A DNA stretch of 64,000 nt from the NCBI RefSeq assembly GCF_902459525.1, contig NZ_LR699166.1, positions 1,314,501-1,378,500 of the forward strand, written 5' to 3'. How positions within the stretch are numbered: position 1 is the stretch's first letter; each line of letters opens with the position of its first letter. The DNA is from Sideroxydans sp. CL21 (GTDB lineage Bacteria > Pseudomonadota > Gammaproteobacteria > Burkholderiales > Gallionellaceae). Positions 18,192-28,610 of the stretch are shown piece after piece. The notes under the pieces are model-generated. The model worked only from the letters and a program-made list of their open reading frames with translations, did not search any database and was not told the origin of the DNA. Made by a program: the position numbers and the translations under genes.

Positions 18192-18656
18192 ATGGAATCA
18201 CAATTCGTTGCTAATGTCCGAGAATCCGCAGAGGAATCATTCAGCTCTGGTTTATATTGCGCAGAAAGCGTTTTGCTTGCACTTGCCAAAGCTCAGGGCG
18301 TGAATTCTGAATTGTTGCCAAAAATGGCGACTGCTTTTTGCAGCGGCATGGCACGCACCAGCGGAACTTGTGGCGCTCTCACTGGTGCGATTATGGGTGT
18401 TAGCCTTGCTCTTGGCCGATCAAAAGCAGATGACTCGGTAAAGCCGTCATATGACGCTACTCAGCGCCTTATTGAAGAATTTGAACAGGAATTCGGAGCT
18501 CGTGATTGTCACGTTCTGCTAGGTTGCGACCTAAATACTCCGGAAGGACAAGCAACGTTTCGCGATAATCGTTTGGGGCAACAACGTTGTTTTAAATATA
18601 CCGGCAAGGCGGCTGAAATCTCCGCTCGCATTATTCAGAAACCAAATGAAAGTTGA
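18192..18656 (+). CDS. C_GCAxxG_C_C family redox-type protein
   Basis: Cytoplasmic protein of 154 residues with the cysteine pattern of the C_GCAxxG_C_C family. It shows YCAESVL near residue 22, FCSGMARTSGTCGALTGA near residues 50-67, and two or more cysteines in the C-terminal half (CHVLLGC and QQRCFKY). The family is thought to bind a metal or iron-sulfur centre and occurs mostly in anaerobes; its reaction is not established. The start follows TTAGGAGTCAAC. It lies about 30 bases after the small coupled frame, so it could belong to the same transcript. Confidence 0.8.
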   Translation: MESQFVANVRESAEESFSSGLYCAESVLLALAKAQGVNSELLPKMATAFCSGMARTSGTCGALTGAIMGVSLALGRSKADDSVKPSYDATQRLIEEFEQEFGARDCHVLLGCDLNTPEGQATFRDNRLGQQRCFKYTGKAAEISARIIQKPNES

Positions 18657-18855
18657 GTGACTGAAGTTGAGCGCATTGCCGACACTGGCATAAGTAATAC
18701 ATGACAGATGCAAATCGGCCAGGTGCTGACATTAGGATGCGGCGGCTTTACGGCGGGCAATTTGTCAACGTGATCGGCCGACGCCTGCCCATTTCGGTCA
18801 GTCGAAATTGTTAATGGTCATTCAACGAAAAGACTTCATCGTCAAAGGGGGCGGA

Positions 18856-19503
18856 ATGAAACGAAACGCATGGATTATTCTGGGCTACCTGGCTTTGATG
18901 ACAGCGGCGCATGCGGCAAGCTTTGATTGCAACAAGGCTGCCACCAAAACCGAAAAAATGGTCTGTGCCAGCCATGCATTGTCCAGGTTGGACGATGAGC
19001 TCGCCGATGTCTACAAGAAGGCGCTGGACAATCGGACAGACATCGCCAAGCGCGAATCCCTGATGGTGGAGCAGCGGCTCTGGCTCTCGAACATCCGCAA
19101 TGCATGTCGTGATGAAGACTGCGTGGATGAGGCTTATCGCATTCGCATCATTTATTTAAGTGGGCTGAATGCTGGACGTGAAGAGGAAAATTCCGCGGAG
19201 ACATTTGAGCTGGTCATGGAGCCACGAAAAGTAGAAGGGATAAAGAAAGATTTCCAGGACAGGATCGATCTCCGCGAAATTAATATCCATCTGCAAGACT
19301 GCCCGTTCATCCTTACAACCCCATGGGGTCGAGGTGAGGTAAATGTGGGATTATGTCACTATGGTTCGAAGCCAAATACAAAACTGACCATGCTGCTATG
19401 CAGCGAATCAATGGTTGGATATTTCGAAATCTCCCTGTCACCTTCTTGGGACTTGCTACAGGCTAAAAATTTCGCGAAGGCAAATTGCCTTAAAGGCGGC
19501 TAG
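18856..19503 (+). CDS. LprI-type (DUF1311) exported protein
   Basis: Protein of 215 residues with a signal peptide ending at AHAA (about residue 20). An LprI-like helical domain follows (about residues 21-105) with the family cysteines (FDCNKAATKTEKMVC, CRDEDC) and the RLDDELADVYKKAL pattern. In mycobacteria LprI inhibits lysozyme; in other bacteria the role is mostly unknown. The C-terminal half (about 110-215) has no recognised domain and holds three more cysteines. I chose ATG 18856, after AAAGGGGGCGGA, since it starts the signal peptide exactly. The next gene also encodes an exported protein and follows after 28 bases. Confidence 0.78.
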   Translation: MKRNAWIILGYLALMTAAHAASFDCNKAATKTEKMVCASHALSRLDDELADVYKKALDNRTDIAKRESLMVEQRLWLSNIRNACRDEDCVDEAYRIRIIYLSGLNAGREEENSAETFELVMEPRKVEGIKKDFQDRIDLREINIHLQDCPFILTTPWGRGEVNVGLCHYGSKPNTKLTMLLCSESMVGYFEISLSPSWDLLQAKNFAKANCLKGG

Positions 19504-19531
19504 AACTTGATGATTGCATGAGGTAAGGGTG

Positions 19532-20194
19532 ATGCAAAAGATAATGTGGGCACTAATGGTCTTAATGACAGCAATCTTCCACGAGGCATATGCGGCAGAT
19601 ACGTACAGCACGTGGGATGAGGAACTTCTTAAAAAATCCTTTGTGGCTGTGATTGGCCATGAAAAGCCAACGGAGGGTGCCGTGCTCGATAAGGCCCTTA
19701 CCGCAAATGACATGGGCAGAGCAAAGATGCCGAACCACAATCCATCCTTTCAGTTCTCGCAGCAACTTAGCAGCGTGTCATGTGAACTAGAACTGGCACT
19801 CATCTACAGAAATCTGTACTCAACTGACGGTGATGACGTCGATTCTGAGCGCCAGAGGCTACTCGATAAGTTGGAGCCATGGAGTTTTGGCGATGTAAAG
19901 CTGGGCGATGGCATCGTCAACCTAGGCATCATCAGCGAGAGTGAAATGCTGCCTCGGATTCAACAACTGGGTGCCTCATCATCGATCTTGATCGTCAAAT
20001 TTGCGCATCCAGCGTGGAAAGGAAACCGCGCATTGGTGTATGCGGAAGCTTGGTACGTTAACGGCAAGTACAAATCTGAGCTGCTCCACAAGAGCGGTGT
20101 CGGCGAGGGGATTGGACTATCGTTTAAGAGGCTTGATGGAGAGTGGAAGCTGACCGAACAACATACCCTGTGGCAAGGCGGCCCTTCGTTCTAA
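19532..20194 (+). CDS. Unknown exported protein
   Basis: Protein of 220 residues with a clear signal peptide (MQKIMWALMVLM... ending at AYA). I do not recognise a family. The mature part is mixed alpha/beta with no repeats, no membrane segment and one cysteine; it ends with a strand-rich region. The start at ATG 19532 follows GAGGTAAGGGTG and gives a clean signal sequence, whereas the longer TTG start adds six residues. Last gene of the island, probably co-transcribed with the LprI-type gene. Confidence 0.65.
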   Translation: MQKIMWALMVLMTAIFHEAYAADTYSTWDEELLKKSFVAVIGHEKPTEGAVLDKALTANDMGRAKMPNHNPSFQFSQQLSSVSCELELALIYRNLYSTDGDDVDSERQRLLDKLEPWSFGDVKLGDGIVNLGIISESEMLPRIQQLGASSSILIVKFAHPAWKGNRALVYAEAWYVNGKYKSELLHKSGVGEGIGLSFKRLDGEWKLTEQHTLWQGGPSF

Positions 20195-20715
20195 GCGCTG
20201 GATGGACACCAAGCCGCCTGTGTTGTTGGCAAGCACGCGATGAGTGCCCGCTTTCCTCCAACCGTAATGGCGGAAATGGGTAGCTTGCGGAATCAGGGTG
20301 AATGGCCGCTTTCGCGAAGCGAAAGATTAGAGCTCAACGGCAGGTAAGGGTTAGGAAGAGTCTTTTAGACTCACCAATTTTCATTGAATTGGAGGTCTCC
20401 TATTCTCCACCTCAAAGGTCGGGTATGGGTTGCGGTATCACACGCCTGTCTGGTTTCGGGCGTCGAAATTACTAGTTCGTCTGGCTCCTTGGGGGCGATG
20501 GCGGAATCCCGGGATGGGTGTTAGCCTCACCGCAATACGTCGGCAATGCACTCACAGTAGCCGACTGCGCAGAATAATCGGACTGAGTGATTACGTTGCC
20601 GGACTCAGTGATTAGATTCGACGGAATACGCAGTTTCAAATTGCATGGAAGTGAGATCGCAAAGGTGGTTGTAGCAATCTGACAGTTTGAAGCAGTTCAG
20701 GTTTGAGCCTATCAC
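20195..20715. other. Intergenic region holding the right island boundary
   Basis: About 520 bases without a supportable gene. A 61-codon frame at 20430-20615 is not believed. Short inverted motifs such as CTTTCGCGAAGCGAAAG (20310-20326) are present. The IS21-like end lies at 20579-20632, and the convergent efflux gene ends at 20716. Confidence 0.5.
20579..20632 (+). mobile_element. IS21-like terminal array, right boundary of island
   Basis: Two units beginning CGGACT and holding GTGATTA (20579-20599, 21 bases; 20600-20621, 22 bases) are followed by CGGAATACGCA at 20622-20632. The last 11 bases are an exact inverted copy of the left tip at 16056-16066. The inner units are related to the left ones but diverged. 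The flanks (CTCAGT on the left, GTTTCA on the right) show no target duplication. Confidence 0.55.
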
Positions 20716-22266
20716 CTACTTGGAAGTCGTTGTCGGCTGTGCAGTGCCAACGCCTGAAACAGCTGGTTGCACCTCGGCAGCTTGCACTTCGTTTTCCCAA
20801 CCTCCGCCCAATGCCTGAATCAAAGCCACGTTCGCCGTGAGTTGCTGTCCTTCGATCAGAAGATTCTGGTTGTTCGCCGTATAGGCGGTCGTCTGGGCGG
20901 TGATCACATTCAGGTAGGACACGGTACCGGACTTGTACTGGTTGGTTGCGAGGCGCAGCGATTCTTCCGCCGCCGCGACAGCTTCCTGCTGCAATTTCGC
21001 CTCTTCGAAGAGTGCGCTCAGTGCAGCAAGCTGATCCTCGACTTGCTGGAAGGCCTGCAGGCTGAGCTGCCGGTATTGAGCAACTGCCTGTTGGTATGCA
21101 TTCTCGCTTTGCGCGACCTGCGCTCGGCGCAAGCCCCCTTCAAACAGGGTTTCCGCCAGTGATGGCCCGACCGACCAGAAGGCATTCGGTGCGGAAATCA
21201 GGTTTGAAAAAGTGGCAGAGCTGCTCCAGCCGCGTTGTGCCGAGAGTGTCAGGCTGGGGAAGTAGGCCGATTTGGCCACGCCGATCAGTGCGTTGGCCGC
21301 AGCTACTTGTCGCTCGGAGGCTCCCAGGTCGGGACGACGCAGCAACAATTGCGACGGAAGTCCGGCAGGTATGGCATGGGGCGGCGGCAGGCTCGGCATG
21401 GGAGGCAGATTGAAATTGGCCGGGACTTCTCCGATCAGTACGGCAATCGCGTGCTCCAACTGCGGGCGCTGCACGTTGAAAGAGGCAAGCTGTACCCGCG
21501 CATTGGCCAATTGCGATTGGGCCTGGGCAACGTCGGCCTTGGTGGCAACACCGGCAACATAACGGTTCTGGGTCATTTGCAGGAATTTCTCATACGCCGC
21601 TACGGTATCCTGTGCCAGTGCGATCTGGCTGTCGACCTGGCGTATCTGGAAATAGTTTTGCGCCAGCGTGGTTTGCAGACTGAGCTGGGCAGCCAGGAGG
21701 TTGTCCTGGCTGGCCTCGGCATTGGCTTCATTGCTTTCGACCTGGCGGCGCACCTTGCCCCAGAAGTCAGGCACCCAGCTGGCGCTGAAAGCCAGTGATT
21801 TGCCTGCTATGACATTGGATGGCCCTGTCGCTCCTATCGTGGTGGTGGTGGCACCACCACCAAAGGACGAACGGGTGGATGAAGCTGTTACGCCCAGCGT
21901 GGGGTACTCGGCTGCACGCGCCACATCGGTGAGTGCCAGCGCCTGTTGATAGGCGTAATACGACGCGCGCAGACTCTGGTTGGCCTGAATTACTTTCAGC
22001 TCCAGCGCATTCAGCGTCTCGTCGCCGAAGATCGTCCACCACGCACCTTGTGCCGATACGGCGTGCGGTGCGGCCTGCACCCATCCCTTGTTTTCCTTGA
22101 ACTGTGCCGGTGATTTTATGTCGGGCCGCTCATAGTCCGGACCCACCGCACAGGCCGATAGCAACAGGCTGATGCCGAGGATGACTGGCTGACGTGACAA
22201 TTCGACACATGTCGATGCCGGTCGCCGGTTGGATAATAAAGCGGTAAAGGTTTTGATCGGACTCAT
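20716..22266 (-). CDS. RND outer-membrane factor lipoprotein (OpmB/NodT type)
   Basis: Outer-membrane channel of the second efflux system, 516 residues. The signal region is long; the lipobox Cys is near residue 39 (LLSACAVGPDYERP). Two OEP repeats are clear, the second with LLRRPDLGASERQVAAANALIG. A good ribosome site (ACAGGAAACC) supports the start. It is the last gene of the adaptor-permease-permease-channel operon, 18 bases after the second permease, the same order as muxABC-opmB of Pseudomonas. It has a proline- and threonine-rich C-terminal tail beyond the usual end. Confidence 0.93.
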   Translation of the reverse strand: MSPIKTFTALLSNRRPASTCVELSRQPVILGISLLLSACAVGPDYERPDIKSPAQFKENKGWVQAAPHAVSAQGAWWTIFGDETLNALELKVIQANQSLRASYYAYQQALALTDVARAAEYPTLGVTASSTRSSFGGGATTTTIGATGPSNVIAGKSLAFSASWVPDFWGKVRRQVESNEANAEASQDNLLAAQLSLQTTLAQNYFQIRQVDSQIALAQDTVAAYEKFLQMTQNRYVAGVATKADVAQAQSQLANARVQLASFNVQRPQLEHAIAVLIGEVPANFNLPPMPSLPPPHAIPAGLPSQLLLRRPDLGASERQVAAANALIGVAKSAYFPSLTLSAQRGWSSSATFSNLISAPNAFWSVGPSLAETLFEGGLRRAQVAQSENAYQQAVAQYRQLSLQAFQQVEDQLAALSALFEEAKLQQEAVAAAEESLRLATNQYKSGTVSYLNVITAQTTAYTANNQNLLIEGQQLTANVALIQALGGGWENEVQAAEVQPAVSGVGTAQPTTTSK

Positions 22267-22284
22267 GCCGGTTTCCTGTGCTGA

Positions 22285-25200
22285 TTAGTGTTGTGCTGCA
22301 TGACGATTGCGGCGCGCCCAACGGCTGCGACTCCAGTGGCGAAACTTGTCGAGTTGCAGGTAGATCACCGGGGTAGTGTACAACGTGATCAACTGGCTGA
22401 CGATCAGCCCGCCCGCGATCGAGATGCCCAGCGGCTGGCGCAGTTCCGCACCGTTGCCGCTGATGATGGCCAGCGGCAATGCGGTGAACAGTGCGGCAAG
22501 CGTCGTCATCAAAATCGGACGCAGGCGCAGCAGGCACGCTTCGTGGATGGCGTCGCGCGGGCTCGCTCCCGTCTCGCGTTCTATCTGCAGCGCAAAATCC
22601 ACCATCAGGATGGCGTTCTTCTTGACGATGCCGATCAGCAGGAACACGCCGATCAGCGCAATGATGGAAAAATCGGTATGGAACAGCATCAGTGCCATGA
22701 CCGCACCGACCCCGGCCGAAGGCAAGGTCGACAGGATGGTCAATGGATGGATGGTGCTTTCGTACAGCATTCCCAGCACGATATAGATGACCAGAACGGC
22801 GGTCAGGATGAACAGGGGCTGGTTGCTGAGCGTGTCCTGGAACAGTTTTGCCGTGCCCTGGAAACCGCCCTGGATTGTGCCGGGCAGGCCGATCTTGGCC
22901 ATCTCCACCGCGATCGCCTGTTGCGCCTGACCGAGCGAGGCTCCCTGGGTAAGGTTGAAGGAGATCGTGGAGGCGGCGAACAATCCCTGGTGGTTGACCT
23001 GTAGCGGTGTCGTATCCGGCTCGTAATGAGCCAGCGCGGCAAGCGGAACGGGCTGGCCGGCAGCGCTGATCAGGTAAATGTCATTCAGCGCATCGGGACG
23101 CTGCTGGTATTTTGCCTCGGCTTCCATCACGACGTAGTACTGGTTAAGCGGCGCATAAATGGTCGAGACCAGGCGTTGGCCGAAGGCATCGTTGAGCGTC
23201 TGATCGATGGTACTCACTGAAATTCCGTATTGGGCCGCCGCGTCGCGGTTGATGACCAGCTCGATCTGCAACCCCTTGCTCTGCTGGTCGGTGTTCACTT
23301 CGGTCAGGATGGGGATGTGGTTGAAGGCGGCAAGCACGCGCGGCTCCCAGTCGCGCAGTTCGTTCAGGTCGCTGGTTTGCAGGGTGTACTGGTAAAGCGC
23401 GGGCGAAGGGCGGCCTCCCGCACGTATGTCCTGCACGGGTGCCATGAACACTTGTGCCCCCGAAATTTCGGCGAGTTTGTGCCGCAACCGTGCAATGACC
23501 CCGGTCGCATCCGGACGCTTGTTGTAGGGCGCCAGAGTGATAAAGATGAAGCCGCCGTTGGTACTCCCGCCGCCGGTAAATGCCACCACATTTTCAATCG
23601 CCGGATCTTGTTTGATGATCTCGACGATGCGTTGAAGTTTTTGCGACATGGCCTGGAACGAAATCGCCTGGTCGGCCTGGATGGTGCCGATCATGACGCC
23701 CGTATCCTGGGTGGGAAAGAAGCCTTTGGGCACGATCTTGTACAGATAGACATTCAGCACTATGGTGCCGAAAAAAACCACCAGCATCAGCCGATGGTGT
23801 TTGAGTGCCCAGGTCAGGCTGCGGTCGTAACCATGCAGCAATCTTGCATAGCCGCGCTCTCCCCATGCCGCGATGCGTCCCGGCTTGTATGCGCCGCGTT
23901 GCTTGAGGAAACGTGAGGCCAGCATCGGCGTCAGCGTGAGCGAAACGATGAGCGAGATGAAAATTGCGATGGTGAGAGTGGCCGCGAATTCGCGGAACAA
24001 GCGACCGATGATGCCGCCCATGAGCAGCACGGGCAGGAACACCGCCGCCAGCGATAGTGTCATCGATATCACTGTGAAGCTGACTTCGCGCGCGCCGCGC
24101 AGTGCGGCCTGCATCGGCGGGACGCCTTCCTCGACGTGGCGCATGATATTTTCCAGCACCACGACGGCGTCGTCGACCACGAAACCGGTGGCGACGATCA
24201 GTGCCATCAGCGACAGATTGTCCAGGCTGTAACCCATCAGGTACATGACGGCAAAGGTGCCGACCAGCGAAATGGGCACGGCGATGGCCGGGATGAGCGT
24301 GGCGCGCCAATCGCGCAGGAACACGAACACCACCATCGCGACCAGCAGCACCGACAGGATCAGCGTGTGTTCGGAGTCCTTAAGCGAGGCACGAATGGTG
24401 ACGGTGCGGTCCGACATCATGTGCACCTCAACCGCCGGCGGCATCGACGCCTCGAACGCTGGTAGTGCCGCCTTGATGGATTCGACTGCCTCGATGATGT
24501 TGGCGCCCGGCTGGCGCGAAATGATCAGCTGTATCGAAGGCTCGCCATTGGCCATCCCCATGTTGCGCACGTTCTGGCTGTCTATGCCGACATGCGCAAC
24601 CTGGTCGAGCCGGACCGGGATGCCGTTGCGATAGGCCACGATCACCCGGTTGTATTGTTCGGGGAGCGTGAGCTGGTCGTTGGCCTGTATCTGCCAGCGA
24701 TGCAGCGCATCCTCGATCGCTCCCTTGGGCGCATTGATGTTGGCGGTGACGATGGCCTGCCGGACCTGTTCCATGCTCAAGCGCATGTTGTTGAGCTGGT
24801 CCACATCCAGATCGACGCGCACCGATGGCAAGGCGCCTCCGCCCACATTCACCAATCCGATTCCGGGCAGCTGGGAAATCTTCTGCGCCAGTATGGTCGA
24901 AGCGGCATCGTAAAGCTGGCTGCGCGACAGGCTTTTTGAGGTCAGCGACAGGATCATGATCGGTGCATCGGCCGGATTGACCTTGCGGTAAGTCGGATTG
25001 CCCGGCATGCCGGTGGGCAACATGGGCTGGGCCGTGTTGATGGCGGCCTGCACTTCGCGTGCCGCATCGTTGATGTTCTTCGTCAGGTCGAACTGGATGG
25101 TGATATTGGTTGATCCCAGCGAGCTGGTCGAGGTCATTTCCGTGATGCCCGCGATGCGTCCCAGTGCGCGTTCAAGCGGCGTCGCCACGGTTGCCGCCAT

Positions 25201-25374
25201 CACATCGGGACTGGCGCCGGGCAGGTTGGCATTCACGTTGATGGTGGGGAAATCCACTTGCGGCAGGGGCGACACGGGCAATAGCTTGAAGGCGATTGCA
25301 CCGAGCAGTACCACCGCTACCGCCAGCAATGTCGTCCCCACCGGACGGCGGATGAACATGGCGGAAAAGTTCAC
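22285..25374 (-). CDS. mdtC: RND multidrug permease, MdtC/MuxC type
   Basis: Second of two paired inner-membrane permeases, 1029 residues (E. coli MdtC is 1025). It opens with [20 protein letters not shown], the usual MdtC-like start. It carries the proton-relay aspartates in [15 protein letters not shown] and the C-terminal [20 protein letters not shown]. In MdtBC the two permeases form a mixed trimer. The start overlaps the mdtB stop by four bases, so equal production is likely. Known MdtBC pumps handle novobiocin, bile salts and similar compounds; this one's substrate is not known. Confidence 0.92.
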   Translation of the reverse strand: MNFSAMFIRRPVGTTLLAVAVVLLGAIAFKLLPVSPLPQVDFPTINVNANLPGASPDVMAATVATPLERALGRIAGITEMTSTSSLGSTNITIQFDLTKNINDAAREVQAAINTAQPMLPTGMPGNPTYRKVNPADAPIMILSLTSKSLSRSQLYDAASTILAQKISQLPGIGLVNVGGGALPSVRVDLDVDQLNNMRLSMEQVRQAIVTANINAPKGAIEDALHRWQIQANDQLTLPEQYNRVIVAYRNGIPVRLDQVAHVGIDSQNVRNMGMANGEPSIQLIISRQPGANIIEAVESIKAALPAFEASMPPAVEVHMMSDRTVTIRASLKDSEHTLILSVLLVAMVVFVFLRDWRATLIPAIAVPISLVGTFAVMYLMGYSLDNLSLMALIVATGFVVDDAVVVLENIMRHVEEGVPPMQAALRGAREVSFTVISMTLSLAAVFLPVLLMGGIIGRLFREFAATLTIAIFISLIVSLTLTPMLASRFLKQRGAYKPGRIAAWGERGYARLLHGYDRSLTWALKHHRLMLVVFFGTIVLNVYLYKIVPKGFFPTQDTGVMIGTIQADQAISFQAMSQKLQRIVEIIKQDPAIENVVAFTGGGSTNGGFIFITLAPYNKRPDATGVIARLRHKLAEISGAQVFMAPVQDIRAGGRPSPALYQYTLQTSDLNELRDWEPRVLAAFNHIPILTEVNTDQQSKGLQIELVINRDAAAQYGISVSTIDQTLNDAFGQRLVSTIYAPLNQYYVVMEAEAKYQQRPDALNDIYLISAAGQPVPLAALAHYEPDTTPLQVNHQGLFAASTISFNLTQGASLGQAQQAIAVEMAKIGLPGTIQGGFQGTAKLFQDTLSNQPLFILTAVLVIYIVLGMLYESTIHPLTILSTLPSAGVGAVMALMLFHTDFSIIALIGVFLLIGIVKKNAILMVDFALQIERETGASPRDAIHEACLLRLRPILMTTLAALFTALPLAIISGNGAELRQPLGISIAGGLIVSQLITLYTTPVIYLQLDKFRHWSRSRWARRNRHAAQH

Positions 25375-28300
25375 TGCTTTGTCTCCGATGCGGAGGCTGT
25401 GCCGCTGAAGCGTACTTTCCAGCGGGTAGCCAGCCGGTCAAATGCCAGGTAGATGACCGGCGTGGTGAACAGGGTGAGCAACTGCGACAGCAACAGTCCG
25501 CCGACCAGCGTGATACCCAGAGGCTGGCGCAGCTCGGCGCCCATGCCGCCGCCGACGATCAGCGGTATCGCACCGAACAGCGCGGCGAACGTGGTCATCA
25601 GGATCGGCCTGAGCCGCAGTTGTGCCGCCTGCAAAATGGCTTCGGCGGGTGGCAGCCCTTGCTGGCGCTGTGCATCCAGCGCGAAGTCCACCATCATGAT
25701 GGCATTCTTCTGGACGATACCGATCAGCAGGATGATGCCGATGATGGCGATCACCGTCAGGCTGTTGCCCGACAGCATCAGTGCCAGCAAAGCGCCGATG
25801 CCGGCAGACGGCAAAGTGGAGAGGATTGTGACGGGATGCACAAAACTTTCGTACAGTACGCCGAGCACGATGTACATGGTTGCCACCGCCGCCAGCAGCA
25901 GCCAAAGCTGGTTGGAAAGCGCCGCTTCGAAGGCAGCCGCTGCGCCCTGCATCTTCAGCGGCACCGAAGCGGGCAGATTCAATTGTTGCTGTACCTCGCG
26001 TATTGCCTGTACGGCAGCCCCGATGGAGACGCCGCGTGCGAGATCGAACGAGATCATCGCGGCTGGAAACTGTCCGAGATGGCCGATTTCCAGCGGCCCC
26101 GTTCTTTGATTGATGCGCACAATCTGCGACAGGGGCACGGCCTGTCCGCTGCTCGAAAGCAGGTAGATGCTGTTGAAGCCATCCAGCCCTTGCCTGTCTT
26201 TCGGATCAAGTTGCAGCACCACGCGGTATTGTGTCGACTGGGTGAAGATGATCGAAATCAGGCGCTGGCCGAAGGCGCTGTATAGCGCGCCGTCGATGGC
26301 GGCCACGCTGATCCCCAGCCGCGATGCGGTATCGCGGTCTATGTCCACGAATGCCTGCAGGCCGTTGTTCTGCAGGCTGCTGGTCACGCCGGTGAATTGC
26401 GGCATCGTGCTCAGTTTATCAAGCAGGGCGTTGTTCGATTTTTCGAGCTCTTCCATGCTGGTCGCGCTGATGCTGAACTGGTACGTGCTGCGGCTGACGA
26501 TGTCGTCTATGGTCAGATCCTGAACCGGTTGCAAGAAAGCCTCGATGCCTGAAATCGGCGCGGCTTCTTGCTGCAAACGGGCAATCACAGCGGCAACGCG
26601 ATCTCCGCGCTGCTCCAGGGGTTTGAGACTGATGAGCATGCGGCCGTTGTTCAGCGTGGCGTTGCTGCCGTCCACGCCGATGAACGACGAGATGCTTTGT
26701 ACCGCAGGGTCCTTGAGCATTGCATCGACCAAAGCTTGCTGGCGCCGGTTCATTTCCTGGAACGAAGTGCTTTGCGGCGCAACGGTGATGCCGCGTATCA
26801 GCCCGGTGTCTTCCACCGGAAAGAATCCTTTGGGAATCGCGATATACAACAGCACCGTCAACACCAGTGTGCCGAACGCGACCCAGAGTGTAAGCGGTTG
26901 GTGACGCAACACCCAGCGCAAGCCATCTCCGTAAGCGGCTATCAGACGGTCGAACATGTGCTGGCTCCAGCGCAGCAATCGTCCCTGTTTATCTTCCGGC
27001 GTATGGCGCAGCAGTCTTGCACTGAGCATGGGAGTGAAGGTCAGCGACACTGCAGCGGAGATCAGGATAGCCACCGCCAGAGTGACGGCGAACTCGCGGA
27101 ACAAGCGTCCGACCACATCGCCCATGAACAACAAGGGGATCAGCACTGCGATCAGCGAAAAGGTCAGCGAGATGATGGTGAAGCCAATCTGCTTGGCGCC
27201 TTTGAGCGCGGCTTGCAAGGGCGGTTCGCCCTGCTCGATATAGCGGGCGATGTTTTCGATCATCACGATCGCGTCGTCGACCACGAAGCCGGTGGCAATG
27301 GTCATTGCCATCAGCGTGAGGTTGTTGATGGAGAAACCGACCAGATACATCACGCCGAAAGTACCGATCAGCGACAGAGGCACGGCCATGGCGGGAATGA
27401 AGGTGGCACGCGCATTGCGCAGGAACAGGAAGATCACCATTACCACCAGCGCAACCGACAGCATAAGCTCGAACTTCACGTCGGCAATCGCCGAACGTAT
27501 GGTCACCGTGCGGTCGGACAGCACCGTCAGGTCGGTGGCGCCCGGCAGAGTTTGCCGCAGTTGCGGCAGGATTTTCTGGATGTGGTCGACCACCGCGATC
27601 ACGTTGGCTCCCGGCTGGCGCTGCACGTTGATGACGATGCCAGGCTTCCGGTTGACCCAGGCGGCAAGCAGCGAATTTTCCGGCCCCTGCACCACGGTTG
27701 CGACATCGCTCAGCCGTACCGGGGCGCCCTTGTTATAGGAAATGATGAGATCGCGATAGTCCTGCGCCGATTGCAGCTGGTCGTTGGCATTGATGGTCAG
27801 CGACCGATTCGGGCCGTCGAAGCTGCCCTTGGGTGTGTTGACGTTGGCGGCAACGATGGCTGTCTGAATGCTGGCCAGGCTCAATCCCTGTGCCGCCAGC
27901 ATGCTGCCGTTGGCTTGAACCTGTATGGCCGGGCGTTGGCCGCCGCTTAGCGTCACCAGTCCCACGCCCGTCACCTGCGAGAGCTTTTGCGCAAGCCGGG
28001 TATCGGCAAGATCCTGCAACTGGGTGAGCGCCAGCGTGTCCGAGGTCAATCCCAGCGTGATGACCGGCGCATCGGCCGGATTGACCTTGGCATAGATCGG
28101 CGGCCAGGGCAGGTCGGTGGGTAAAAATGTGGTTGCGGCATTGATGGCCGCCTGCACTTCCTGCTCGGCGACATCAAGCGGAAGATTGAGGTCGAAGCGC
28201 AGGTTGATGACCGACGCACCGCCCGAACTGCTGGACCACATCTGCGACAGTCCCGGCATCTGGCCGAACTGGCGCTCCAATGGCGAGGTGATGGAGGAGG

Positions 28301-28610
28301 TGATCACATCCGGGCTCGCTCCCGGGTAAAGCGTGGAGACCTGGATGGTCGGATAGTCCACTTCCGGCAGTGCGGATTGGGGCAACAAGCGGTAGCCGAC
28401 AAAACCGGCCAGTAGTACCGCCACCATCAGCAATGAGGTGGCGATGGGGCGCAGTATGAAAAGACGCGATGGGCTGGGTTCTCCGATTGTCGAATCTTCA
28501 ACCGATTCATCGACAGGCTGCGCCGGAGTTTCATTTGCTGGGTGTTTGGGTTCATCGCCGCGGGTTGTTCCGGATGCGCCGGAATCGTCCGGCGTGTTCG
28601 AGCCGGTCAT
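25371..28610 (-). CDS. mdtB: RND multidrug permease, MdtB/MuxB type, with N-terminal extension
   Basis: First paired permease, 1079 residues against 1040 in E. coli MdtB. The excess is a hydrophilic, Pro/Glu/Ser/Thr-rich N-terminal stretch of about 45 residues before [18 protein letters not shown]. The rest is standard: two large periplasmic loops, [14 protein letters not shown] in TM4, and [17 protein letters not shown] near the end. It overlaps the adaptor gene upstream (ATGA) and mdtC downstream. An internal start nearer the first helix was sought, but no methionine precedes the helix closely, so the extension is probably real. Confidence 0.92.
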   Translation of the reverse strand: MTGSNTPDDSGASGTTRGDEPKHPANETPAQPVDESVEDSTIGEPSPSRLFILRPIATSLLMVAVLLAGFVGYRLLPQSALPEVDYPTIQVSTLYPGASPDVITSSITSPLERQFGQMPGLSQMWSSSSGGASVINLRFDLNLPLDVAEQEVQAAINAATTFLPTDLPWPPIYAKVNPADAPVITLGLTSDTLALTQLQDLADTRLAQKLSQVTGVGLVTLSGGQRPAIQVQANGSMLAAQGLSLASIQTAIVAANVNTPKGSFDGPNRSLTINANDQLQSAQDYRDLIISYNKGAPVRLSDVATVVQGPENSLLAAWVNRKPGIVINVQRQPGANVIAVVDHIQKILPQLRQTLPGATDLTVLSDRTVTIRSAIADVKFELMLSVALVVMVIFLFLRNARATFIPAMAVPLSLIGTFGVMYLVGFSINNLTLMAMTIATGFVVDDAIVMIENIARYIEQGEPPLQAALKGAKQIGFTIISLTFSLIAVLIPLLFMGDVVGRLFREFAVTLAVAILISAAVSLTFTPMLSARLLRHTPEDKQGRLLRWSQHMFDRLIAAYGDGLRWVLRHQPLTLWVAFGTLVLTVLLYIAIPKGFFPVEDTGLIRGITVAPQSTSFQEMNRRQQALVDAMLKDPAVQSISSFIGVDGSNATLNNGRMLISLKPLEQRGDRVAAVIARLQQEAAPISGIEAFLQPVQDLTIDDIVSRSTYQFSISATSMEELEKSNNALLDKLSTMPQFTGVTSSLQNNGLQAFVDIDRDTASRLGISVAAIDGALYSAFGQRLISIIFTQSTQYRVVLQLDPKDRQGLDGFNSIYLLSSSGQAVPLSQIVRINQRTGPLEIGHLGQFPAAMISFDLARGVSIGAAVQAIREVQQQLNLPASVPLKMQGAAAAFEAALSNQLWLLLAAVATMYIVLGVLYESFVHPVTILSTLPSAGIGALLALMLSGNSLTVIAIIGIILLIGIVQKNAIMMVDFALDAQRQQGLPPAEAILQAAQLRLRPILMTTFAALFGAIPLIVGGGMGAELRQPLGITLVGGLLLSQLLTLFTTPVIYLAFDRLATRWKVRFSGTASASETKQ

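Noticed and set aside
20430-20615. 61-codon plus-strand frame at the right island end
   Set aside because: It runs into the IS21-like terminal array and does not look like protein.
26568-27950. Long plus-strand open frame opposite mdtB (460 codons)
   Set aside because: The product is rich in His, Arg and Gln, typical of antisense reading of GC-rich membrane genes.
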